Source: Jingweiarchaeum tengchongense (GTDB taxonomy: Archaea > Nanobdellota > Nanobdellia > Jingweiarchaeales > Jingweiarchaeaceae). From it: DNA of 64,000 nt. The notes under the pieces are model-generated. The model did no database searches, was not told the origin of the DNA, and saw nothing but the letters and a program-made list of their open reading frames with translations. The stretch lies in contig JAVZDD010000005.1 in the NCBI GenBank assembly GCA_038874075.1, forward strand, positions 5,776 through 69,775, read 5' to 3'. Position numbers and translations under genes: made by a program. Shown here piece after piece: positions 52,209-60,086 of the stretch. Position 1 is the first letter of the stretch. Every line of letters begins with the position of its first letter.

Positions 52209-53741
52209 TTAAAGATTCAAAATGTCTTCTCTGACTTTTTTCACACCTATAGCATCAACGAGCATGCCAAGTCTTGGTCCCATCTCCTTGTTTATTAAGC
52301 ATTTATACAAAATTTTAAACATCTCAGGAGCCTCTATATTTTTACTTTTTGCGAAATTGTAAACAGAATTATGGACATCTATTGCTTTCATATTTTCATT
52401 CAAGTTCATTGCCCATTCTTTCACCAGTTCAATTTCATCTATCCTCCTGGGTTCGTATGAAAATAATAATTCCTCGGGTGCAAATTTCTTTTTGAACCAT
52501 TGTTTTATGTAAGGATAAAGATATTTTGCGCCCGTTTTGTCTTCGCATTTTTCGATTATTTTATCCTTATCTTTATATAACTGATATTTTATTATTAATT
52601 CTGAAATATCAATCCTCCACTTTCTTTTTTTTGTTGATAATTTATATGCGACGATCTTTTTTCTTTCTGCTCTCGTAAGTTCTTCTCCACCTCTTTCAAT
52701 CATGTCTGCAATTTTTTTGTAATCATCAAAATATTTAATCATTGAATAGCCGCTTGGGTCCAGGTCTTTATTTTGTGAAATGTCTGGAAAAAATAATATA
52801 TATTTCAAAAGTTCAGGTGGTATTATTTTCAATGCCTCCTTCACATCTATCCCCACACCTTTCGATTTTGAAGATTTTTTACCATGGTAAAGGATGAATC
52901 CATGCATCCATGTGATTGGTGGTTCTTGATTAAATAGTTCTCTAAAAACTGCTTCACATGTGTCCCAACTTCCTCCCCTAGTATGGTGATCAACACCTGC
53001 TCCTTCAGCACTCACATTCAGTACCTTCATCTCTGATGGCCAATGCAAACGCCATGTAATTTTGTACTTATGTAGTTTTATGTTCATCTCACCTTTGTAT
53101 CCGCACCCTTTCGTGTAACCAACATCCCGAGTACAGCTATATTTTATATTTCCATTCTCATCAAAACTTTCAACGATCGTTGTTGATATCCTACCACACT
53201 TCTCACATATTGGCATAATAGGGTTCCATTCTTGTCCTTCATCTTTCTTGAGAGATGTTCTAAAGACAATTTCTCTTGTTTTATCATAATTTTTCAAGAA
53301 AAAAAGTGCTAGTTCGTCAAATAGTCCTTTAGCATAAAGTTCATTCATTTTCAAAACTTCAATTTTCAATCCAAGTTTTTTTATTATCTTTTTTGTTTCA
53401 TTCAAAAAGTGCTCTCCATATGAATCGCAACATTCAAATGGATCTGGAACATCACAAAGTGGTTTTCCAAGATGCTCCTCTAATTTCTTCTTATATTTTT
53501 CTAGAGGTGCTGGTATTGAATCAAATGCATCCAGTATATCACCATAGAAAAAGTGCTTGACCTTCTTTTTCCTTTCCTTTAACTGGAGTGCGATCGCTGC
53601 TGGAAAAAGGAATTCACACATTGTGCCAAAATGGACAGGACCACTTGTTGTTATTCCACAAGATATTATATAAGGTTCCCTCTTCCCACTTATGATTTTA
53701 TCTGCAATATTCTCACTCCAGTGTATGTTTCCTTCGTCCAT
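52209..53741 (-). CDS. lysS: Lysyl-tRNA synthetase, class I
   Basis: A class I LysRS of 510 residues with HIGH-type HFGT at residues 37-40 and the KMSKS counterpart SKSKG. Its zinc region is CEKCGRISTTIVES. Class I LysRS is typical of archaea and differs in fold from the bacterial class II enzyme. The C-terminal helical domain recognises the anticodon. It ends directly after the membrane protein gene. Confidence 0.95.
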   Translation of the reverse strand: MDEGNIHWSENIADKIISGKREPYIISCGITTSGPVHFGTMCEFLFPAAIALQLKERKKKVKHFFYGDILDAFDSIPAPLEKYKKKLEEHLGKPLCDVPDPFECCDSYGEHFLNETKKIIKKLGLKIEVLKMNELYAKGLFDELALFFLKNYDKTREIVFRTSLKKDEGQEWNPIMPICEKCGRISTTIVESFDENGNIKYSCTRDVGYTKGCGYKGEMNIKLHKYKITWRLHWPSEMKVLNVSAEGAGVDHHTRGGSWDTCEAVFRELFNQEPPITWMHGFILYHGKKSSKSKGVGIDVKEALKIIPPELLKYILFFPDISQNKDLDPSGYSMIKYFDDYKKIADMIERGGEELTRAERKKIVAYKLSTKKRKWRIDISELIIKYQLYKDKDKIIEKCEDKTGAKYLYPYIKQWFKKKFAPEELLFSYEPRRIDEIELVKEWAMNLNENMKAIDVHNSVYNFAKSKNIEAPEMFKILYKCLINKEMGPRLGMLVDAIGVKKVREDILNL

Positions 53742-53790
53742 CTTAGCTCACTAAAATATAGAACTATTTAAATTTTAAATATATGCATGA

Positions 53791-53800
53791 ATATTTAAAT
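53791..53800 (+). promoter_or_regulatory. TATA box of prs
   Basis: ATATTTAAAT, identical to the tRNA-Tyr and tRNA-Glu boxes, is centred 26 bases before ATG 53822 and supports a leaderless prs message from that codon. Confidence 0.6.
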
Positions 53801-53821
53801 TCTCATATTTTTATGAAATTT

Positions 53822-54742
53822 ATGGGTAATGGTGTGCTGGTGAGTGGTTCAAATACAATTTCGATTTCTGAAGAAGTTTGCAGAACAAGTAAAATACCTA
53901 TGATTGAAAAGATCGTGAGAAGATTTCCTGATGGTGAGATTTATGTGAGGTTCTCAGATGTGAATTTCAAAGAAAAAAATGTTTATATAATTCATTCAAT
54001 GGCTCCAAGACAAAATGATAGTTTGATCGAACTTTTCTTAAGTGTCGATGTGATTAGGGAATATTCACCAAGAAAAATAAATTTGATTGCACCATACATG
54101 GCATATGCCAGGCAACACAAAAAATACAACATCGGGGAAGCACTTAGCTTGAGAACAATAATAAAGATATTAAAAATTCTCGGGGTTTCTGAAATAACAA
54201 CAATTGATGCGCACTTTTGTAGGAGAGAAGGGACATTCAACTTCTTTGGTATGAAAATACAAAATTTAACAGCTGCGCCGTTAATATTTGAATACATAAA
54301 AAGAGAAAGTGGAATAAAGGATTTCGTTGTAGTTGGAGTTGATGCTGGTTCAAGGGATTTTTTATCAAAAATACGCTCAAAAAAAGTATTTTTAAGAAAA
54401 GAGAAATATTGTCCAATCTGCAATAAGAAAGCAATAAAGTGCGAATGCAAAACAAGAAAAAAAAGCTATAAGATCGTAATAAAAGGTTTCGAGAAAGTTA
54501 AAAACAAAAATGTGATGATATTGGATGATATTATCTCAACAGGTGGCACGATGAGCGCATGTGCTTTGGCAGTCAAAAAAGTTGCAAGATCAGTTTACAT
54601 TGGATGTACGCATGGTTTATTTCTGGGTAGAGCATTGGATATTTTAAAAGAAAATTGTGACCTAATCGTTTCAACGAACACAATAAAATCCAAAGCATCA
54701 AAGGTTTCAATTGCTCCGTTAATAAAAAAAGTTATAAGATAA
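53822..54742 (+). CDS. prs: Ribose-phosphate pyrophosphokinase with cysteine-rich insertion
   Basis: Prs makes PRPP from ribose-5-phosphate and ATP for nucleotide, His and Trp synthesis. FPDGEIYVRF, PYMAYARQHKKYN, DAHFCRREG and the PRPP loop DDIISTGGT (residues 235-243) are all present. The flexible catalytic loop region (about 190-225) carries an extra segment with Cys197, Cys200, Cys207 and Cys209, resembling a zinc knuckle, which I do not know from other Prs. ATG 53822 is favoured by TATA spacing; ATG 53813 is possible. Confidence 0.9.
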   Translation: MGNGVLVSGSNTISISEEVCRTSKIPMIEKIVRRFPDGEIYVRFSDVNFKEKNVYIIHSMAPRQNDSLIELFLSVDVIREYSPRKINLIAPYMAYARQHKKYNIGEALSLRTIIKILKILGVSEITTIDAHFCRREGTFNFFGMKIQNLTAAPLIFEYIKRESGIKDFVVVGVDAGSRDFLSKIRSKKVFLRKEKYCPICNKKAIKCECKTRKKSYKIVIKGFEKVKNKNVMILDDIISTGGTMSACALAVKKVARSVYIGCTHGLFLGRALDILKENCDLIVSTNTIKSKASKVSIAPLIKKVIR

Positions 54743-54757
54743 AGAGAGTTAAACAAA

Positions 54758-56473
54758 ATGATGAAGGATTTAATTTTAAAACACGCATTAAAAAATGCGA
54801 TCGAGCACGGTGGAAAAGCGATTGTTGGAGCAGTAATTTCAAAAGTAATTGCTGAAAAACCTGAACTTAAAACAAGAATCAAAGAATTAAGTAAAGAGAT
54901 CAGTGAGATTGTTAAAGAGGTAAATGAGCTGAGTGTTGAGGAACAGAAAAAGAAACTTGAAAAGGTTGCTCCTGAATTACTTGAGAAAAAGAAAATTGAA
55001 GAGAAAAAAGGACTAAAGCCGTTACCAAACGCTGAAAAGGGCAAAGTTGTAACTAGACTCCCTCCTGAGCCCAGCGGCTTCATGCATATAGGTCACGGAA
55101 TGAGTGGCTTACTGAATTATTTGTATGCAAAAATGTACGATGGAAAGGTCTGGTTAAGATTTGAAGATACAAACCCAAGAAAAGTAAGGAAGGAATATTA
55201 CGATAGTTTCAGACGTGGATATAGATGGTTGGGAATAGAATGGGATTACGAAAAAAGAAATTCTGATGACATTGAGATTTATTACAAATATGCAAGTAAA
55301 TTGGTGCTAAGTGGTGCAATGTATGCTTGTGAATGTAAAAAAGATAAAATAAGAAAAAATAGATCAGTTGGTATTGAATGTGAACATAGAAGTAATAGCA
55401 TAGAAGAGAATTTTGAGAAATGGGAAAAAATGTTGGCTGGATTCTACAAAGAAGGAGAAATCATCTTCAGATTAAAGGGGGATATGAACAGCAAGAATTA
55501 TGTGATGAGGGATCCAACACTTTTTAGAATTGTTGATTTTCCACATCCTTTCACAAGAGAGAAATACAAAGTTTGGCCTACGTATGATTTTTCAGTTGCA
55601 ATCGAGGATAGTATTTGTGGGATCACACATGTTTTAAGAAGCAGTGAATTTGCGCAAAGAGGAGAATTACAAAATAGGATACGTGAATTGCTTAATTTGA
55701 AAGGACCTTTGATCATCGAATATTCAAGATTCAATTTCAAAGGTTCACCTGTATCAAAGAGAAAGATAAGACCATTAATTGAGAGTGGTATAATAAAAAC
55801 ATGGGATGATCCAAGACTCACAACAATCGATGGAATCAGAAGAAGAGGAATAATACCAGAGGCAATAAGGGAATTCACAATCACACAAACTGGGATCACG
55901 CAAAGTGAACGGGCATATGAATGGGAACTGCTATTTGCAGTGAATAGAAAAATGCTTGATCCTATAACAAAAAGATATTTTGTTGTGCTAGATCCAATCA
56001 AGGTTCTCGTTAAAAATGCGCCTAGTATGGTGGTAAAACTAAAGTATCATCCTGAGAAAGAGCTTGGATTCAGGGAAATAAAAGTAAATGGTATTTTCTA
56101 TTTGCAAAGAGATGATGTCAGACTATTCAAAGAAAATGACATTATAAGATTGAAGGACTTGTTCAATATAAAAATAGAAAAAATTAGTGAGAAAGAAGTA
56201 ATTGCATCTTTTTATGGTAAAGAAATGATTGAAAAAGTTCCGAAGGTACAATGGGTTACAGATGAAAATGTTAAATTGGTTGTTTATTACCCGGATGTTC
56301 TGTTTATAAATGATGAAGTAAATAAAAGAAGCTTGGAAATGAAGAGAGGTATTGGTGAAATCGCTTGCTCGTCTTTAAAAGAAGGTGATATAATACAAGC
56401 CGAAAGAATCGGTTTCATGAGATTGGACAAAAAAGAGAATGATGAATTATCCTTTATTTTTTCACATAGATAA
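54758..56473 (+). CDS. gltX: Glutamyl-tRNA synthetase, archaeal type
   Basis: A class I GluRS of 571 residues. An N-terminal helical extension of about 95 residues precedes the catalytic core with HIGHG at residues 110-114; VSKRK replaces the KMSKS loop. The C-terminal part resembles the GlnRS-like beta-barrels found in archaeal GluRS, not the bacterial form. Since GatDE is present, it is probably non-discriminating and also charges tRNA-Gln. It starts 16 bases after prs. Confidence 0.95.
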   Translation: MMKDLILKHALKNAIEHGGKAIVGAVISKVIAEKPELKTRIKELSKEISEIVKEVNELSVEEQKKKLEKVAPELLEKKKIEEKKGLKPLPNAEKGKVVTRLPPEPSGFMHIGHGMSGLLNYLYAKMYDGKVWLRFEDTNPRKVRKEYYDSFRRGYRWLGIEWDYEKRNSDDIEIYYKYASKLVLSGAMYACECKKDKIRKNRSVGIECEHRSNSIEENFEKWEKMLAGFYKEGEIIFRLKGDMNSKNYVMRDPTLFRIVDFPHPFTREKYKVWPTYDFSVAIEDSICGITHVLRSSEFAQRGELQNRIRELLNLKGPLIIEYSRFNFKGSPVSKRKIRPLIESGIIKTWDDPRLTTIDGIRRRGIIPEAIREFTITQTGITQSERAYEWELLFAVNRKMLDPITKRYFVVLDPIKVLVKNAPSMVVKLKYHPEKELGFREIKVNGIFYLQRDDVRLFKENDIIRLKDLFNIKIEKISEKEVIASFYGKEMIEKVPKVQWVTDENVKLVVYYPDVLFINDEVNKRSLEMKRGIGEIACSSLKEGDIIQAERIGFMRLDKKENDELSFIFSHR

Positions 56474-56483
56474 GATTTAATTA

Positions 56484-56972
56484 ATGGATAAATTACTAAT
56501 TATCATGCATTGCCTCAGATGTGGCAAATGTTGTATGTTTGGAATCAAGGTAAGCGAAGAAGACATAAAAAGGGTAAAGGAATTTTACGAAAGATTTTCA
56601 CCTTTCCTAAATGAACTAAAGAGAATCAGAGATAATGGTATAAAAAAAAGGGAAGATATAATGACAAACTTATTCTCTATCCCAACAGAACTTTGGATGA
56701 ATATTTTGATATTGGACAGATGGAACAACATTGATGAAGTTATTGATGCATTAGAAATTTTAAAATTAAGAAAATTTGAGGATCAAATTGTTTTTCATCC
56801 TTTTTTTGATTCATTTGTTTTAAGAAAAATAGACGGTAGCACTTGTGGAAATTTTTGTATATATTACCAAATCAAGAATGGTGTGCCTACTTGTGGAATA
56901 AATGTAGTTAAGCCAACAAGTTGCATAAAATATTTTTGTGAAAGAGCAAAATTAAGCGGTGAACAGGGATGA
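56484..56972 (+). CDS. YkgJ-type zinc/iron-cluster protein
   Basis: The 162-residue protein begins with CLRCGKCC (near residue 10) and ends in CGINVVKPTSCIKYFC, the cysteine arrangement of the YkgJ/Fer4_CxxCxxCC family that binds a metal cluster. The middle is helical. ATG 56505 is an alternative start seven residues in. The stop overlaps the phosphoesterase gene by four bases. Function unknown; a second copy lies at 58067. Confidence 0.75.
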   Translation: MDKLLIIMHCLRCGKCCMFGIKVSEEDIKRVKEFYERFSPFLNELKRIRDNGIKKREDIMTNLFSIPTELWMNILILDRWNNIDEVIDALEILKLRKFEDQIVFHPFFDSFVLRKIDGSTCGNFCIYYQIKNGVPTCGINVVKPTSCIKYFCERAKLSGEQG

Positions 56973-57577
56973 AGATACTTGCTGCAAGTGATATCCACGG
57001 TGACAAGGAGCTCGTAAAAAAATTAGCTAAAAAGGCAAAGGAAAAAAACGTTGATCTTGTAATCTTATGTGGAGATTTGACATTTGCTGAGCAAGACTTG
57101 GAAGGTTTGATAGGTCCGTTTAGGGGCGTGGGAAAAAAAGTGGCATTGATACCTGGGAATCATGAAACAATCGCTACTGCAGATTTTTTGGTTAGACTTT
57201 ATGCGCCTGGCACATACAATCTACATGGATACAGCTTGAAATTTGGTGATGTTGGTCTTTTTGGATGCGGGCTCAGTAACATTGGACTTTTTAGAATCGA
57301 CGAAGATGAAGTAAAAAAAGTATTACTCAAGGCATTCGAAAAAATAAAGGATTCAAAGAAGAAAATACTTGTTACGCACACACCACCATTCGGTACGAAA
57401 CTTGATGACCTAGGTTTTATGCATGTTGGGAGTGAAGGAATAAGAGAGGTAGTTGAAATAACAAAACCAGACATTCTACTTTGCGGACATATGCATGAAA
57501 CATTCGGTAAAAAGGATAAGATAGGAAAAACAAAAATAATAAATGTTGGAAGAAGGGGAAAAATAATTTGTATTTAG
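56969..57577 (+). CDS. Metallophosphoesterase
   Basis: A 202-residue calcineurin-like phosphoesterase with all motifs: SDIHGD, CGDLT, GNHE and GHMHE, giving a two-metal site. Such YfcE/MJ-type enzymes hydrolyse phosphodiesters or nucleotides; the substrate is unclear. It is translationally coupled to the zinc-cluster gene upstream and overlaps the convergent unknown gene by four bases. Confidence 0.88.
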   Translation: MKILAASDIHGDKELVKKLAKKAKEKNVDLVILCGDLTFAEQDLEGLIGPFRGVGKKVALIPGNHETIATADFLVRLYAPGTYNLHGYSLKFGDVGLFGCGLSNIGLFRIDEDEVKKVLLKAFEKIKDSKKKILVTHTPPFGTKLDDLGFMHVGSEGIREVVEITKPDILLCGHMHETFGKKDKIGKTKIINVGRRGKIICI

Positions 57578-57990
57578 CTCCTTCTTACATACATTGGTTT
57601 TGGTAATTGATACACCTTTGCATTGTAAGCGATTCCCGCAACGGCTTTTATTTCTCCTGTACCATTCTTGTTCATTACAATTATGCTCATCTTTGGTGTA
57701 ATATTCAATAGACCATCTGAATCAATTGATATTTGGAAAGCTGCCGGTGATACTATTGGTCCATCAATGCCATATAAAATGTAAACTGGCTTACCGTCAA
57801 TCTCCGATACTTTCTTGAATCTTGCACCGCAGATTGTGTTATCTGGTAATAGTATGCCTGAAAGCTTGCTCAATGGTTTCCCATCTTCTTGTTCTGGTAG
57901 AAATATTGGTTGGCCAATCACGCCGATCCTATTTATCTCCCCTTCTAATATTTCCTTCAAACTTTTTTCTGCTTTTTTTGTTAAGACCAT
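57574..57990 (-). CDS. Uncharacterised 138-residue protein
   Basis: Not recognised. A beta-rich soluble protein with GQPIFLPEQEDGKPLSKLSG and YILYGIDGPIVSPAAFQISI; no clear metal motif, one cysteine. It has no membrane segment. The gene is divergent from the second zinc-cluster gene at 58067. Its function is not evident. Confidence 0.55.
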   Translation of the reverse strand: MVLTKKAEKSLKEILEGEINRIGVIGQPIFLPEQEDGKPLSKLSGILLPDNTICGARFKKVSEIDGKPVYILYGIDGPIVSPAAFQISIDSDGLLNITPKMSIIVMNKNGTGEIKAVAGIAYNAKVYQLPKPMYVRRS

Positions 57991-58066
57991 AAAATTTAAA
58001 GTAAATCGCTTATTTAATTACTTTTTGGTAGTAAATTTTATAAAATCGCTCCGCATACTTTTTCAC

Positions 58067-58594
58067 ATGGGAGGCAATGTGTGCGATAGATGTGGCAATT
58101 GTTGTAAAGAATATGTATTTGACTCTAACATAAACAGAGTAAAAAAAATATCGAAACTTGTAACAATAGATGACATTCTAAAGATTAACAGATTTATGGA
58201 ATTGACTGAGGACGAAAAATTTTTAGATGAGTTAAAAAAGATACAAACAAAGGGAATAAGAAAAATTTCTGAATTAGAAAAAGAAATCGATGATCATCCA
58301 TTCTCAAGTGCTCAGAAAGAATTTTTGAAAGGAATTGGAAAAGATTTAGATATCAATCAAATATTTGTTGCGAGGAATTTGTTAAGAGAAAAACCATTTC
58401 AATCTCACATCATAAGGAGTAAGGAATTTGAGAATAATGTGTTCGAACTATTACATGAAAGTGGGTATTGTGCCTACTATTTAAAAGATGCTGGAGATGG
58501 ATTACCGGGTTGTGGAATACACATTGTGAAACCAAATGCTTGTCTAAACACACCAATTGATTATAACCTATGTTCATTATTATTTAATTCATGA
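58067..58594 (+). CDS. YkgJ-type zinc/iron-cluster protein, second copy
   Basis: The 175-residue protein carries CDRCGNCC at residues 6-13 and later GYCAYYLKDAGDGLPGCGIH and KPNACLNT, which supply the remaining cysteines of the YkgJ family. It shares layout with the gene at 56484 but the two are divergent in sequence. ATG 58067 is chosen over a longer frame that would overlap the divergent gene. Role unknown. Confidence 0.75.
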   Translation: MGGNVCDRCGNCCKEYVFDSNINRVKKISKLVTIDDILKINRFMELTEDEKFLDELKKIQTKGIRKISELEKEIDDHPFSSAQKEFLKGIGKDLDINQIFVARNLLREKPFQSHIIRSKEFENNVFELLHESGYCAYYLKDAGDGLPGCGIHIVKPNACLNTPIDYNLCSLLFNS

Positions 58595-58662
58595 AAGATT
58601 AGCAAGATTTATGAATAAGTAAATGATATTAAAAATATGCCAAATGGACGGAGGGATGACAG

Positions 58663-59028
58663 ATGGGTATAGCTACATTTAATGTCCCAAAGGAATTGGT
58701 AGATAAAACGTATGAAATATTGGAAGTCGTTAGGACTACAGGTAAATTAAGAAAGGGGACAAATGAGACAACAAAAGCAGTTGAGAGGGGACAAGCGAAG
58801 CTTGTGATAATTGCAGAAGATGTTAACCCACCCGAAATTGTGATGCATCTACCTCCATTGTGTGATGAGAAGGGAGTGGATTATATCTTCGTACCAAGTA
58901 AGGCAGAATTGGGAAATGCTTGTGGTATTGAAGTCAGCGCTGCGAGCGCTTGTGTAATAGATGCTGGAGAGGCAAAAACAAGCTTAAATGAATTAATAAA
59001 ACAATTGAAAGCATTGAGAAAGGGATAA
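58663..59028 (+). CDS. rpl7ae: Ribosomal protein L7Ae
   Basis: L7Ae binds kink-turns in rRNA, box C/D and H/ACA sRNAs and RNase P RNA. The 121-residue protein has GTNETTKAVERGQAKLVIIA and EDVNPPEIVMHLPPLCDEKG, the family's RNA-binding region. GGAGGG about seven bases before ATG 58663 is a strong Shine-Dalgarno. It begins the translation operon. Confidence 0.97.
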   Translation: MGIATFNVPKELVDKTYEILEVVRTTGKLRKGTNETTKAVERGQAKLVIIAEDVNPPEIVMHLPPLCDEKGVDYIFVPSKAELGNACGIEVSAASACVIDAGEAKTSLNELIKQLKALRKG

Positions 59029-59032
59029 ATAA

Positions 59033-59323
59033 ATGGGTGGAGCAAAGAAAGGTAAGAAACTAATTGAAGTCAAACCAACAGAACAGATGCAAATAAGCGA
59101 GACAGAAGTATTTAGGGATGCGACGCCTGCAAGCATAGTTGAGATAATTGGAAGGGTTGGTGTACGTGGTGAATGCACGCAAGTTCGATGTAAGATAATG
59201 AGTGGAAAAGATGCTGGCAAAGTGCTTAGGAGAAATGTGAAGGGACCTGTCAGAATTGGGGATATATTGATGTTAAAAGAGACAGAGCTAGAAGCTGGGT
59301 CGCTATCCGGTGGAAGAAAGTAA
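59033..59323 (+). CDS. rps28e: Ribosomal protein S28e
   Basis: A small 30S protein with an OB fold. The core PASIVEIIGRVGVRGECTQV and RNVKGPVRIGDILMLKETE matches S28e. At 96 residues it is longer than the usual 65-75, mainly through a basic N-terminal extension of about 25 residues. It starts four bases after rpl7ae. Confidence 0.95.
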   Translation: MGGAKKGKKLIEVKPTEQMQISETEVFRDATPASIVEIIGRVGVRGECTQVRCKIMSGKDAGKVLRRNVKGPVRIGDILMLKETELEAGSLSGGRK

Positions 59324-59355
59324 ATTTTTAAATCTAATGTTATGTGTGATTTGTT

Positions 59356-59523
59356 ATGGTAAAATGCTCATTTTGTGGAAAAGAAATTGAGCCTGGTACT
59401 GGTATACTCTTTGTTAGAAACGATGGTAAAATGTTTTATTACTGCTCAAGCAAATGTGAAAAAAATATGTTGAAGTTACGTAGGAATCCCAGGAAGGTAA
59501 AATGGGTAAGGAAGAAGAAATAA
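59356..59523 (+). CDS. rpl24e: Ribosomal protein L24e
   Basis: A 55-residue zinc-binding protein of the 50S subunit: MVKCSFCGKEIEPG with Cys4 and Cys7, then YYCSSKCEK with Cys30 and Cys34, and the basic tail RRNPRKVKWVRKKK. Length and spacing match archaeal L24e. Follows rps28e and overlaps one possible start of ndk. Confidence 0.96.
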   Translation: MVKCSFCGKEIEPGTGILFVRNDGKMFYYCSSKCEKNMLKLRRNPRKVKWVRKKK

Positions 59524-59534
59524 GAAAAAGTGGG

Positions 59535-60020
59535 ATGATAGAAAGGACACTCGTACTTCTTAAGCCAGATGCGGTAGAGAGGGGACTCAGCGGTGAAATA
59601 ATAAAGAGATTTGAGCAGCGAGGACTTAAGATCATCGGATTGAAGATGGTGGTACCTAAAAGGGAATTTGTTGAGAAACACTATGAAGCGCACAGGGGAA
59701 AATCATTTTTCAAACCGTTGGTCGAGTTTCTAACAAACAAGCCGGTTGTGGCAATGGTAATTGAAGGTATACACGCAATTGAAATTGTGAGAAAGATGGT
59801 GGGACCAACGCAACCATCAGAAGCACCACCAGGAACAATAAGGGGAGATTTTTCACACGTTTCTGGCGCATATGCTGACAAGTTTCAATTCGTTGTTAAA
59901 AATCTCATTCATGCCTCTGGCAATAAGGAAGAGGCCGAAAAAGAAATAGCACTTTGGTTCAAGCCAGAAGAACTGTGTGAATATAAAAGAGTTGAAGACG
60001 TGCACATATTTGGATGGTAA
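59535..60020 (+). CDS. ndk: Nucleoside diphosphate kinase
   Basis: Ndk balances NTP pools by phosphate transfer from ATP. The 161-residue protein starts MIERTLVLLKPDAVERGLSG and has the active-site histidine in GDFSHVSGAY. ATG 59535 is preferred: an upstream ATG at 59502 lies inside rpl24e. Placement between rpl24e and infB is conserved in archaea. Confidence 0.95.
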   Translation: MIERTLVLLKPDAVERGLSGEIIKRFEQRGLKIIGLKMVVPKREFVEKHYEAHRGKSFFKPLVEFLTNKPVVAMVIEGIHAIEIVRKMVGPTQPSEAPPGTIRGDFSHVSGAYADKFQFVVKNLIHASGNKEEAEKEIALWFKPEELCEYKRVEDVHIFGW

Positions 60021-60086
60021 CTTTTGAATCATAAAGATTTTAATTTTGAATTCTCTATCAAAATTTAATGCATAAGGTAGATTACA

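Noticed and set aside
57815..58066. Longer start for the second zinc-cluster protein
   Set aside because: It would lie antisense within the gene at 57574-57990; the cluster motif begins right after ATG 58067.
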